A DNA stretch of 64,000 bases. It comes from Komagataella phaffii GS115 (Eukaryota; Ascomycota; Pichiomycetes; Pichiales; Pichiaceae). The stretch covers positions 2,356,001 through 2,420,000 of the forward strand of contig NC_012963.1 in the NCBI RefSeq assembly GCF_000027005.1, in the 5' to 3' direction. Below, piece after piece: positions 29,319 through 37,693 of the stretch (within the stretch, counting starts at the first letter, position 1; each line of letters opens with the position of its first letter). The position numbers and the translations under genes were made by a program. The notes under the pieces are model-generated. The model ran no database searches. It worked only from the letters and a program-made list of their open reading frames with translations, and was not told where the DNA came from.

Positions 29319-32300
29319 ATGAAGCGAGTGGCAAACGTCTCAACCCAGGAGGAGCCGTTTAACGTGCTTGATGAGTTCACTCAGAACCGTTCTGGACCGA
29401 AAAAGAAGCGTAAGATGCTCTTGTTTTCAGATCTGAATTCCTCTAAGGTTGGATCGGTTTCTGCAGGGACCATCACTAAGGTCACCATGATCAACTTTAT
29501 GGCGTACGATAATTTTGAAGTACTGCTGGGCCCGCAGATCAGTTTTATCACAGGAAATAATGGCCAAGGGAAGAGCACCATCTTATCTGCCCTTACTGTT
29601 GGGTTAGGAGCTAGAGCAGGTGAAACTGATAGAGGGTCCAATTTCAAAAGTTTCATTAAGGACGACAGGAACAAAGCCACAATAATAATAGAAATATGCA
29701 ACGAGGGAGCGTCAGCGTACAAACCTGAGGTTTTTGGAGACTTGATCATTGTTGAAAGGGTCATCATTAGAGATGGCGCACAGAAATATATTGTTAAGAA
29801 TGCGAAGGGCAAAGACGTTTCGTCGAAGAAAAAAGACCTAGTGGCAATGCTGAAGTATTTTGGAATTCATATAACGAATCCAATGGCTATTATAAACCAA
29901 TCAGCAGCCAAGGAGTTCCTCAGAAGTACGTCTCCAAGCCAGTTGTTTAAATACTTTATGCAATCCACCCAATTACACGATTCAATGGCGGAACATATGG
30001 AGTCTGAGTTGGAAATAAAAAAGCTGTCTCAGCAGTTAGTCCAGTTGAAAGAAGATCTAGAAGAGCTCAAGCTAAAGGAACAGGATGCTCAAAGTTTATA
30101 CTCTAAGTACCAAGACTCGGAGAAAATTCAACAGAATTTGCAGCTACTGATTATAAAGAGGGCATGGTGTATCGTTCAAACTAGGGAAAATGCCATCAAA
30201 TCACACACAGAAAGAATCGAACGTAATACAGCTGCGAAAGACCAAGCAGCACAAAAGATTGAAGAGAATAACGATAAAACCCTCAAACTGGACGAGATGA
30301 AAGATACCTTCAATAAGAAAGCACTTGAAATAAAGAAGGATCTGGATAAACTGGACGTCAGCATTCAGAAGCACAAATCGGCATTGCCGGAATACTCGAA
30401 GAAAGTTTCTGAACTGAAAGCGGATATAAAATCCACAAATCAAGAGAAACGTCAGTATGAGGAGAAGTGTGTTTCAATTAAGGAAAGTATAGACGAGGAA
30501 ACACAACAACAAGCACTTCGTAATGGAAGATCATTTGAAGACTGGAGTAGAAGGAAAACTGATAAAGAGCAGCAAGTGGCTGCTTTGGGTAAGCAGCTAA
30601 CTACTACTGAACAGGAGTATAAGAATTTGAAAGATTCAAAAGAATCTTCTTTTTACGATTATCAAGACAAGTCTAGTTCGTTAAGGTCCGAACTAAGACA
30701 ACTGGAGCAAATGAGAATAAGTATGAGCCAATCTTCCGCTAATGTTCACGATCTCTACCACGGAAATTTGAAAGCCCTGTTGGCAAGTATCGAAAAGGAT
30801 ACAAGATTCCACAATAAACCTATTGGACCTCTGGGGTTTTACATCACTTTGAAACCCGAGTACAAACAATGGGCTGTATTGCTGGAAACAATGTTGGATC
30901 AGAGTTTGAACTCTTTTATCGTTCAAGATTATCACGATCAGCAGTTATTATCCAGTATGCTCCGTAAGTATCGTATCACCAATATGAACGTTTTAAAAAG
31001 GAAACATGAAAAATTTGAGTATGGACATCACAAGCCAATAGGAAATTTTGAAACCGTTCAAAATTTTTTGGAGATTAGTTCTGAAGCTGTGGAGTATATC
31101 CTTGTGGATATGAACAGAATTCATCAGACTCTGTTGATAGAATCACCCCAGGATGCTCTGGATGCTATAAGTTCTAGACCAGCCCATGTTACTAGGATCT
31201 GGTCATTGTATAATAGAAAATCGGGCTCTGCATGCGAGCTTAGAAATGGGACTTTGGCTACGGATCCAATAAGATACAAGTTCAACTCGGGTAGAATTTC
31301 AAACGGTGGACCTGATACTCAAGACGGGCTCAAGCAGGTAGCAAGCGATATAGCTAATGTGGAAGCAAGAATCCACAGATTAAACTCTGAGTATAAAGAG
31401 CAAAACGCTACCATCCAACGTCAGCTGAAAGAACTGGAAACAAACTCGTCAAAGCTGAAATTGAAAATACAGTCATTGAATGCTGAAATTGAGGATATTA
31501 CTGACAACTTGAACGATGATTCTTCTACGGGAAAAGTGGAGGCATTGCAGCAAGAATTAAAACACTATGAAACTCAGGTAAACATCAAGCTGGCTGAATT
31601 GGCCGATTTTCAAAGCAGTCTAGAAGAAGCCGAAAGAAACTTAAAAGAAAAGAAATCGATTTACAACGATGCCTTACAGCAGAAAAATGAAAAGACCAAG
31701 CAGCTAAGCGATGTGGAGAACCATTTAGTAGAGATGGAAACGCAACAAGATCTGTGTCGAAAGAATAACGTTCAGCAAAAGGAGTATATTGCCAAACGTG
31801 AGAGAAAGATCGAGGACATACGAACTAAGATTGAAGAGTACGAAATTAAACTAAGATCGGAGATGGAAACTGCTGTTTCCTTTAACGTACCCAGGGAAGA
31901 AGTTACACTAGAAGCTGATGAGACCGTAGAAACAATTGAAAGTGAGCTTGAAGCAAATGAAGAAGAACTGGTACGAATCCAGAATATTCATGGAAAGACA
32001 TATGAAGAAGTTCTAAGTAACCTGAAAGAGGCACAAGAAGAATACTCAAACGCTTTGAGCAATATAGAAAAGATTGTAAACCTCAGGGACTCACTTGTGT
32101 CTGGTTTAGCCGAGCGGGTTGAGCATTTATCTCAGATCAAAGAGACCATAGCACAGGATGTGAACGTGTCTTTCAAGCAAGCTATGCGTATCAAATCCCA
32201 CTACGGAAAAGTCAAGATTGATTTCAATAAACAAGAGTTGCACTTGAGTTTTTCAAAGACACTCGACGGGGAACCTAAATCTGTCAGTACAGCTTCAGGA

Positions 32301-32549
32301 GGGGAAAAGGGATTTGCCCAGATTGCATTTCTGTTGGCAATTTGGAAGCACATGGACTGTAAGATTCGTGCCATGGATGAATTTGAAGTGTTTATGGACG
32401 ATGTTTCCAAGAACTTGACCATTAAAATGATTCTTGACCGCATATCAAACGAATATCACAGACAAACAGTATTTATATCGCCTCTGAAGGTAGATGACGT
32501 GCCAGAACTGGAGGATGCCAGCGTCCGTATTCTTAGAGTTGGAAAGTAA
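29319..32549 (+). CDS. SMC6: Smc6 subunit of the Smc5-Smc6 complex
   Basis: The open frame extends 18 nt further left to a GTG, but the first ATG is at 29319, giving 1076 aa. Walker A is GNNGQGKST (79-87) within MINFMAYDNFEV and FITGNNGQGKST. A PKKKRK stretch near residues 27-32 is a classic monopartite nuclear localisation signal. Long coiled coils (about 210-480 and 680-930) flank a hinge (about 490-640). The C-terminal signature SGGEKGF starts at S993 and Walker B is IRAMDEFEVFMDD. INQSAAKEFL after the Walker A head is typical of Smc6. With Smc5 and Nse proteins it keeps repair intermediates in order. The CTF3 frame opens 23 bp after the stop. Confidence 0.96.
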   Translation: MKRVANVSTQEEPFNVLDEFTQNRSGPKKKRKMLLFSDLNSSKVGSVSAGTITKVTMINFMAYDNFEVLLGPQISFITGNNGQGKSTILSALTVGLGARAGETDRGSNFKSFIKDDRNKATIIIEICNEGASAYKPEVFGDLIIVERVIIRDGAQKYIVKNAKGKDVSSKKKDLVAMLKYFGIHITNPMAIINQSAAKEFLRSTSPSQLFKYFMQSTQLHDSMAEHMESELEIKKLSQQLVQLKEDLEELKLKEQDAQSLYSKYQDSEKIQQNLQLLIIKRAWCIVQTRENAIKSHTERIERNTAAKDQAAQKIEENNDKTLKLDEMKDTFNKKALEIKKDLDKLDVSIQKHKSALPEYSKKVSELKADIKSTNQEKRQYEEKCVSIKESIDEETQQQALRNGRSFEDWSRRKTDKEQQVAALGKQLTTTEQEYKNLKDSKESSFYDYQDKSSSLRSELRQLEQMRISMSQSSANVHDLYHGNLKALLASIEKDTRFHNKPIGPLGFYITLKPEYKQWAVLLETMLDQSLNSFIVQDYHDQQLLSSMLRKYRITNMNVLKRKHEKFEYGHHKPIGNFETVQNFLEISSEAVEYILVDMNRIHQTLLIESPQDALDAISSRPAHVTRIWSLYNRKSGSACELRNGTLATDPIRYKFNSGRISNGGPDTQDGLKQVASDIANVEARIHRLNSEYKEQNATIQRQLKELETNSSKLKLKIQSLNAEIEDITDNLNDDSSTGKVEALQQELKHYETQVNIKLAELADFQSSLEEAERNLKEKKSIYNDALQQKNEKTKQLSDVENHLVEMETQQDLCRKNNVQQKEYIAKRERKIEDIRTKIEEYEIKLRSEMETAVSFNVPREEVTLEADETVETIESELEANEEELVRIQNIHGKTYEEVLSNLKEAQEEYSNALSNIEKIVNLRDSLVSGLAERVEHLSQIKETIAQDVNVSFKQAMRIKSHYGKVKIDFNKQELHLSFSKTLDGEPKSVSTASGGEKGFAQIAFLLAIWKHMDCKIRAMDEFEVFMDDVSKNLTIKMILDRISNEYHRQTVFISPLKVDDVPELEDASVRILRVGK

Positions 32550-32572
32550 CCACTGTGCTTAGATAAGCATGT

Positions 32573-34723
32573 ATGTATATTTATGTATATCAAAACTTCT
32601 TCAGAACGCGCCTAGGGAGATCTAGAGCCAACTTAGACCTGGTGATATTGACTGGAATGGGCCCGGATAGCGAGAAGACCAGCAAGTATTTGGAAGTCAG
32701 ATCTCGACTGATAGACAAATTGGTTGAATTCAATCAAGAAGCTTTGAAGGAGGAGATAGACAAACCCAGAATTGCCATTTTAAAGAAGAAAGTCAACGAG
32801 CTCTTGAAAGGTGGTGTTGTGATAGAAAAGTATGGGCTGGACTCTTATCAAACTCAAAAAGTGCTTGAAATCGTACTGAACGTCTTCAATGGACGTGTTT
32901 TTGACAAGAACACGAAATTGAAGCTTATAAACCAATGGTTGTTCACGTATGAAACGATAGAAGAGAGTAGCATCATCCAGATTTTCTCGTGTTTAGGCGT
33001 AAAGTCATATTTTGTTCAAGAGGAAAAACTTCACATTGACATTCAGGCAGCACTGTTGAATTGGGCTCTTCTGAATCATTTTCAATGGGAAACCTACGAT
33101 CAAACAGTCAAGCTGATGAATCTATTGATACACTACTTGGCATACAAATTTGTCAGAAGAAGCCTAGTATTGATCATTCTTTTGAGCAAAAACAAAGTGT
33201 TTGGGGCCCAAGTGAGTTTTTCAAGCTTGAAATTGTGTCTAACTCTTCTGGACAAAGATCCAGATGACCTTAGCTTGCAATTGTTGATAATGATGAGTAG
33301 TGACTTTTCCGTTTCTATCACACGAGACCAAATGAAAACTATAATTTCTACAGACTCAAAGACCATTAAACATTGGGAATCTGTTATTAACGTTCGAAAG
33401 TTGTATCAGAGTGGATCCAATAAGAAAGTTGCTCAGAGTTTGAAACAAAATCTCACATTTCTCCAGTCAATTTGGAACTTAACCAAGGAAGAAGCCGTTC
33501 CTGCAGATCAATTGACACATTCTATAGGGATTTTGAAAAGCCAAAGCGCACATCATGGTTACAGCGCAGAAACAGCTCCAGATGTAATTGAGCTTTTGTT
33601 TGCGTTGAATGTGAGTTCTCCTGATCTACAAGTATCACCCATCATATACTCATTCTTCAAGGAACATAATGTTGAGGAAGATTCTTCAGAGACTGAAGAG
33701 TTGAAGTTTCTTGTATCAAAGTTAATGAAAGTCCCTGATGATTTACTTCAAAAACTGAGTGTTTGGCTGGAATATGCCTTGATCTCCAACAATGGACAAT
33801 TGGATCCACAATCCAAAATGATACTGACAGAGTTGTTCCCCAAATTATTAATAATTCTGCGATACGATCAAAGATTTTATCTACCTGTTGTCAAAAAAGT
33901 TTTATTTGGCCAGCTAGGGCTTTCTGTTGTTGGTGTAGTACCTGTCTGGAAGTGGTTTCCATACATGGAAGCAGTATCAGCCAAGGAGTTCAAAGATGAG
34001 TTTCTGGAAAAGCATTCGCCTGATTATCAATGGCTCCAGCCGTTAGCTTATTCTTCTTGGAATGATGAAACCATCTCCGCAATGGTAATAGAAAAAATGC
34101 TAGACATCATATTTCAGTACAACGAACACACCGCGGAGAGATACTTCCGTCTCTTCAAACTCTCCCAATTCATTCTCCAAGCGCAAGGGTCCCGAAACAT
34201 TGTTATTCCCCCGGTATTGATGTACGAGCTGCTATTTTCAACCAATAGCCTACTCGTGGACCAGTGTTGTCATCTCGTTGTGCGGGCCAAAAACTACTAC
34301 AATACACATGAATTAGATCCATTTAAACAACTAAACAATGCATACGTAATGGACATTTGCAATCTTCTTTGGAGACACAGAGGGTTCTCTATTGACCAAA
34401 CGGCGAGAGGGGCTTTCCTTCCGCCTGAATTCAAACAGAAGCTATCGACCATACAATTTTACCAGCAAGAGCTAGAACAGGAATTCAACCTGTTCTTCCA
34501 TCCGAGTCTTCTAGGAATAGTCACAAGGCTGGTAAAAGCCAGCAGTGACTCAAAATACACAGGAATAGTAAGGAAACAACAATATGAAGAGCAAGGACTT
34601 GAGGGCTTCGACGCTTTCAGAATCGAGCTATTGAACGGTTTAGATTTGGCAGGCTTTGAAGGGATTTCAAATTTATTATTTACTTCGTTGAAGAGCTTAT
34701 TGGGCCATCGAATGAAGAGTTGA
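32573..34723 (+). CDS. CTF3: Inner-kinetochore protein Ctf3 (CENP-I/Mis6 family)
   Basis: A 716-aa, helix-rich protein whose N-terminal third fits the Mis6/CENP-I pattern: KYGLDSYQTQKVLEIVLNVF, then NQWLFTYETIEESSIIQIFSCLG, then LHIDIQAALLNWALLNHF. Length agrees with the 733-aa S. cerevisiae Ctf3. CENP-I sits in the CCAN complex at centromeres and helps recruit outer components. The first ATG is only 23 bp after the SMC6 stop; Met29 at 32657 leaves a more usual 107 bp and may be the true start, since the first 28 residues look unlike a protein N-terminus of this family. Identification rests on sequence feel, not alignment. It converges with BOL2, gap 81 bp. Confidence 0.72.
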   Translation: MYIYVYQNFFRTRLGRSRANLDLVILTGMGPDSEKTSKYLEVRSRLIDKLVEFNQEALKEEIDKPRIAILKKKVNELLKGGVVIEKYGLDSYQTQKVLEIVLNVFNGRVFDKNTKLKLINQWLFTYETIEESSIIQIFSCLGVKSYFVQEEKLHIDIQAALLNWALLNHFQWETYDQTVKLMNLLIHYLAYKFVRRSLVLIILLSKNKVFGAQVSFSSLKLCLTLLDKDPDDLSLQLLIMMSSDFSVSITRDQMKTIISTDSKTIKHWESVINVRKLYQSGSNKKVAQSLKQNLTFLQSIWNLTKEEAVPADQLTHSIGILKSQSAHHGYSAETAPDVIELLFALNVSSPDLQVSPIIYSFFKEHNVEEDSSETEELKFLVSKLMKVPDDLLQKLSVWLEYALISNNGQLDPQSKMILTELFPKLLIILRYDQRFYLPVVKKVLFGQLGLSVVGVVPVWKWFPYMEAVSAKEFKDEFLEKHSPDYQWLQPLAYSSWNDETISAMVIEKMLDIIFQYNEHTAERYFRLFKLSQFILQAQGSRNIVIPPVLMYELLFSTNSLLVDQCCHLVVRAKNYYNTHELDPFKQLNNAYVMDICNLLWRHRGFSIDQTARGAFLPPEFKQKLSTIQFYQQELEQEFNLFFHPSLLGIVTRLVKASSDSKYTGIVRKQQYEEQGLEGFDAFRIELLNGLDLAGFEGISNLLFTSLKSLLGHRMKS

Positions 34724-34804
34724 AGATTTGTTAATGCATCAGGGGAGAGGAAATGAGGTCGCTGTAATTCTTTTTGATGATGAAACGGAGATGGGCCTTT
34801 CCTA

Positions 34805-35068
34805 TCATTGATAATCGTTTTTCTGTTTCTCCCACTCTTCTACTGTGAATCCCTTCTGCGTAAAGGCATGGATGGCAGCAATTTCTTGCTCCAACGCCTT
34901 GTTGACGATCCGATGTCTCATGAGCTTGTTCTTTCCTTTGAAGACATCACTCACAATAATCACGGCAAAAGCTTGACCACAGCCTCCGGACATGTCTTGG
35001 ACTTGAACCAGCGCAGCTTCCAGCCTGTCCTTTATTATTTGCTCCAAATACCCGACTGTCAACGACAT
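34805..35068 (-). CDS. BOL2: BolA-type iron-regulation protein Bol2/Fra2
   Basis: An 87-aa BolA-like protein from the ATG at 35068; the open frame begins two codons earlier at a TTG. It shows GGCGQAFAVIIVSDVFKGKNKLMRHRIVNKAL and ends with IHAFTQKGFTVEEWE, containing the conserved C-terminal His of BolA proteins and the Cys in SGGCGQ. Bol2 pairs with monothiol glutaredoxins Grx3/4 to bind a [2Fe-2S] cluster and control Aft-type iron regulators. Length matches the 86-aa human BOLA2. NIF3 is divergent across about 135 bp. Confidence 0.93.
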   Translation of the reverse strand: MSLTVGYLEQIIKDRLEAALVQVQDMSGGCGQAFAVIIVSDVFKGKNKLMRHRIVNKALEQEIAAIHAFTQKGFTVEEWEKQKNDYQ

Positions 35069-35203
35069 AGTCAATGGTTATGATTTGTGTTGTCTAATTA
35101 AGGGGGAAAAAATTAAAGTTTTTATTTTTCCTGAAAATTTTGTTTTGATGGTTCTCTGCCTCTTTTTTCGTCTTTCTTACAAATTCACCCATTCTCATTT
35201 GAC

Positions 35204-36043
35204 ATGAGCAAACGTCAGAAAGTTCAACTCGCTGTGAGTGCGTTAAAACGATTGTACCCCTTAGAGCTTGCTGACTCATCCTGGGACAACACTGGATTAC
35301 TGGTGGACTCCTCAGGGGTTAATTCCAGTTCTACGCCTCTTTCTATACTGTTGACGATCGATCTTACCAGCAAAGTTGCTCAAGAGGCAATCAAGAGCAA
35401 GACCGACTTGATTGTTGCCTATCATCCGTTCATATTCAGACCACTCAAGAGTATCACTCCGAGCGGAGGATCTCAACAGGATTCCTTGATCCAATTGATT
35501 GCTAATGGAGTTTCAGTGTATTCCCCACACACTGCAGTGGATGCTGTTCAGGGGGGAGTCAACGACTGGCTTTGTGAGGCTTTGGAATCCAACCCCACTC
35601 GATCAGTCATTGAGCCATCAAAGGTAACAGAGGGCGCTGGTATGGGGAGAGTGGTTACGCTAAGTCAGCCTACCGATATTGTGGATTTGGTGAAGCGTAT
35701 CAAGGAGCATCTGGAGTTGCCATACATCCAGCTGGCGACTCCTCCGGTTCTTAATTCGAACTTGCCCCCGAGAGTTGAGACAGTGGCAATCTGTGCCGGC
35801 TCTGGCTCGTCAGTGTTCAGCGGAGTCAAGGCTGACCTGTATTTTACCGGGGAAATGTCACATCATGAAACGTTAGCTTTAGTGGAAAGTGGGTCATATG
35901 TGATTACATGCAACCACTCAAACACAGAGAGAGGATACTTGAAGGAGATGAAGGCAAAACTAGAAGAGGAACTGCTAAAGCAAGGATTAAAGTACAATGT
36001 AGATATCAGTAGAGAGGACAGGGATCCCTTAGTAGTTGTATAG
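35204..36043 (+). CDS. NIF3: NIF3-family metal-binding protein
   Basis: The 279-aa protein belongs to the NIF3/YbgI/DUF34 family of dinuclear-metal proteins, whose reaction is still debated. Metal-ligand motifs are present: WDNTGLLVD near residue 28, AYHPFIF near 69, SPHTAVD near 107 and CNHSNTERGY near 245. The whole fold is present in one domain without the long insertion of some bacterial members, as in yeast Nif3. The ATG at 35204 is a natural start. Cytosolic or mitochondrial location is not clear from sequence. Confidence 0.92.
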   Translation: MSKRQKVQLAVSALKRLYPLELADSSWDNTGLLVDSSGVNSSSTPLSILLTIDLTSKVAQEAIKSKTDLIVAYHPFIFRPLKSITPSGGSQQDSLIQLIANGVSVYSPHTAVDAVQGGVNDWLCEALESNPTRSVIEPSKVTEGAGMGRVVTLSQPTDIVDLVKRIKEHLELPYIQLATPPVLNSNLPPRVETVAICAGSGSSVFSGVKADLYFTGEMSHHETLALVESGSYVITCNHSNTERGYLKEMKAKLEEELLKQGLKYNVDISREDRDPLVVV

Positions 36044-36084
36044 GGGGTGTTTAATCGAATAAATTGGGTGGAGGAGGTAGGAGC

Positions 36085-36106
36085 CGTCACATGATACGTC
36101 ACATGA
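36085..36106. promoter_or_regulatory. Twin Cbf1-type sites (CGTCACATGA, repeated at 12-bp spacing)
   Basis: CGTCACATGA occurs at 36085-36094 and again at 36097-36106. Both contain GTCACATG, an exact match to the RTCACRTG core of the bHLH factor Cbf1. They lie 71-92 bp upstream of the MRPS35 ATG. A role in expression of this mitoribosomal gene is inferred. Confidence 0.55.
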
Positions 36107-36176
36107 CCAACATCTCGACTAGTCCTGATCGCCCATAAGTGAAAACTTTACACTTCCCTCTCCCGTATCAACGCCA

Positions 36177-37362
36177 ATGAACAAGTCCCCCAAGGTGTTG
36201 TCTGGTATCAACCTGACCCAGGTTCGTTACAGACGTACCATTGCATACCCCTCTTACCGCACAAATGTGTTTGGACGTAAGCACACCAAGCTTCACAAAT
36301 CTAACCTGAAGCTGGCAATGGACCAGTTCTTGGGCCCAAAGAACTACAAAGGCGAGTACTACTTGAACAAGTACTATTATGTGCCACAAAATCATCAACC
36401 AAACTATGTCAAGCCCGATTTGGAACGCGGACAATCCGTAAAAGTTACCGCTGACTCCAATGATGACAAGGAAGCAAAGGACTCTTCCAACTTCCAATAC
36501 AAGCTCAAAGTGAGCCGCCAGAGGTCATTACAACCATTCCCATTCAACCCCTTTTGCAAGACCAATTTTCAAATTTCTAAAGATTTGAAGCAGAAGATTG
36601 CTCGGGACATCCTGGAGGTGGGCCTGAGTACACAGGAAGTTGCTTCCAAATACAAGCTGAAAATTCCAAGGATAGAGGCTATCGTCAAGTTGTATAGCAT
36701 AGAACAAGAATGGAAGCAAAACGTAAGTATTATCAGGTGGTGAGTTGCCAAGTTTTCTTTTGTGCTGGATTTAAATGATGAGATTATTTAAAAAATTCGA
36801 TTAGTCTTGAAGACACAACAATGGTTAGAAATTAAAATCCACTGACATATTGAATCCCAGCAACGGGGGAACTCTGGCATCTCTTTAGTGTGAAAACTCA
36901 CAATTACTAACTTTCTAGAATAAAATTGACAAAGATTTGGCCAAGATGAGCGAGACAATGTACAAGATGTTCCCACTGTTTGAACCTCATTTGAATGGAG
37001 AGAATCTTACAGAGATTCCTATTCCAACGAAAACCAAGAACTCCAGATTTCTTACCATTGCTGAGAGTGAACCATTTGGACCAGTTGAGGCAGCCAAAGT
37101 GTTTGGATTAGAACCTGCTGCCGAAACCTTAGCCAAACTATCTGAGCAGGGAGAGCATGCTGCTCACCATATGCAGGCCAAATCCACCAGTAAGAAGAAC
37201 GGGTTTTTGGCCCCGGTTTTGCAAGGAGAGAAGTCTCTTTTCAAGTTTGTGGAGGCCAAGGCTGGCACGGTCGGATACAGATACGGAACATGTCTCAGAG
37301 ATAATAAGAAGGATCGTAAGATCGGATACGATGCAAGCGGAAAGATGGTGTATCTCTTGTAG
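36177..37362 (+). CDS. MRPS35: Mitochondrial ribosomal protein mS45 (Mrps35/Bot1), spliced
   Basis: Two exons, 36177-36722 and 36919-37362, joined in phase 0, encode 329 aa. Exon 1 has 182 codons ending ...EQEWKQN; exon 2 continues NKIDKDLAKMSETM. The joined protein fits the Bot1/Mrps35 family of the small mitoribosomal subunit: basic import-type N-terminus (NLTQVRYRRTIAYPSYRTNVFG), PNYVKPDLERGQSV, RQRSLQPFPFNPFCKTN, then the helix-turn-helix-like EVGLSTQEVASKYKLKIPRIEAIVKLYSIEQEW, and in exon 2 SEPFGPVEAAKVFGL. S. cerevisiae Mrps35 is of similar length (345 aa). The intron breaks the gene exactly after the conserved EQEWKQ segment. Twin Cbf1-type sites lie upstream. Confidence 0.88.
36723..36918 (+). 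other. Intron of MRPS35 (196 nt)
   Basis: The 5' splice site is GTAAGT at 36723. A perfect TACTAAC branch site is at 36905-36911 and the 3' splice site TAG ends at 36918. Branch adenosine to AG spacing is only about 8 nt, short compared with most S. cerevisiae introns. The phase is 0 on both sides, so the exons join without a frame change. In-frame stops occur early in the intron. Confidence 0.9.
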
Positions 37363-37693
37363 GTGTATTGTACATAGATGAGAATTATAATTAACGATTC
37401 TCCGTTTAAGTGGAAGCATCCTCTGCTAGGCGACTACTGCCCTATGATCTTACGATTTTTCATGGAGGGGAGAACAGGCAGGGCATCATCTCCTTTCGCG
37501 TCTACTATTTGCACTCCGGTCCATGGATCATCACCGTTTTTCGGCACACATAAGTCTTCGCGGTGTATTTCCATGTGAAATTCACCTAAATGTGGAGTAA
37601 GAGTGCATCACATGCATTGCCTCCAGTGTCTTATATAAGTACCATGAGCTGAGTCCACCTTTTTTAACCAGTCTAACAACTGAAAATCACAAC
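37363..37693 (+). promoter_or_regulatory. POX1 promoter with TATA box and near-consensus oleate element
   Basis: In this 331-bp gap TATATAA lies at 37632-37638, about 60 bp before the POX1 ATG. A CGG...CCG pair at 37517-37536 with 14 bp between resembles an oleate response element (CGG-N3-TNA-N9..12-CCG); on the minus strand the TNA is correctly placed as TGA, but the spacer is one base short. The left part holds the MRPS35 3' end. Confidence 0.45.

Noticed and set aside
36085..36106. CDEI-like motifs as part of a point centromere
   Set aside because: There is no adjacent long AT-rich CDEII or CDEIII-like sequence, and Komagataella centromeres are large inverted repeats. Promoter sites are the simpler reading.
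36937..37362. Stand-alone 141-aa gene downstream of the MRPS35 first exon
   Set aside because: It would start at TTG, and the sequence continues exon 1 in phase after a well-formed intron.
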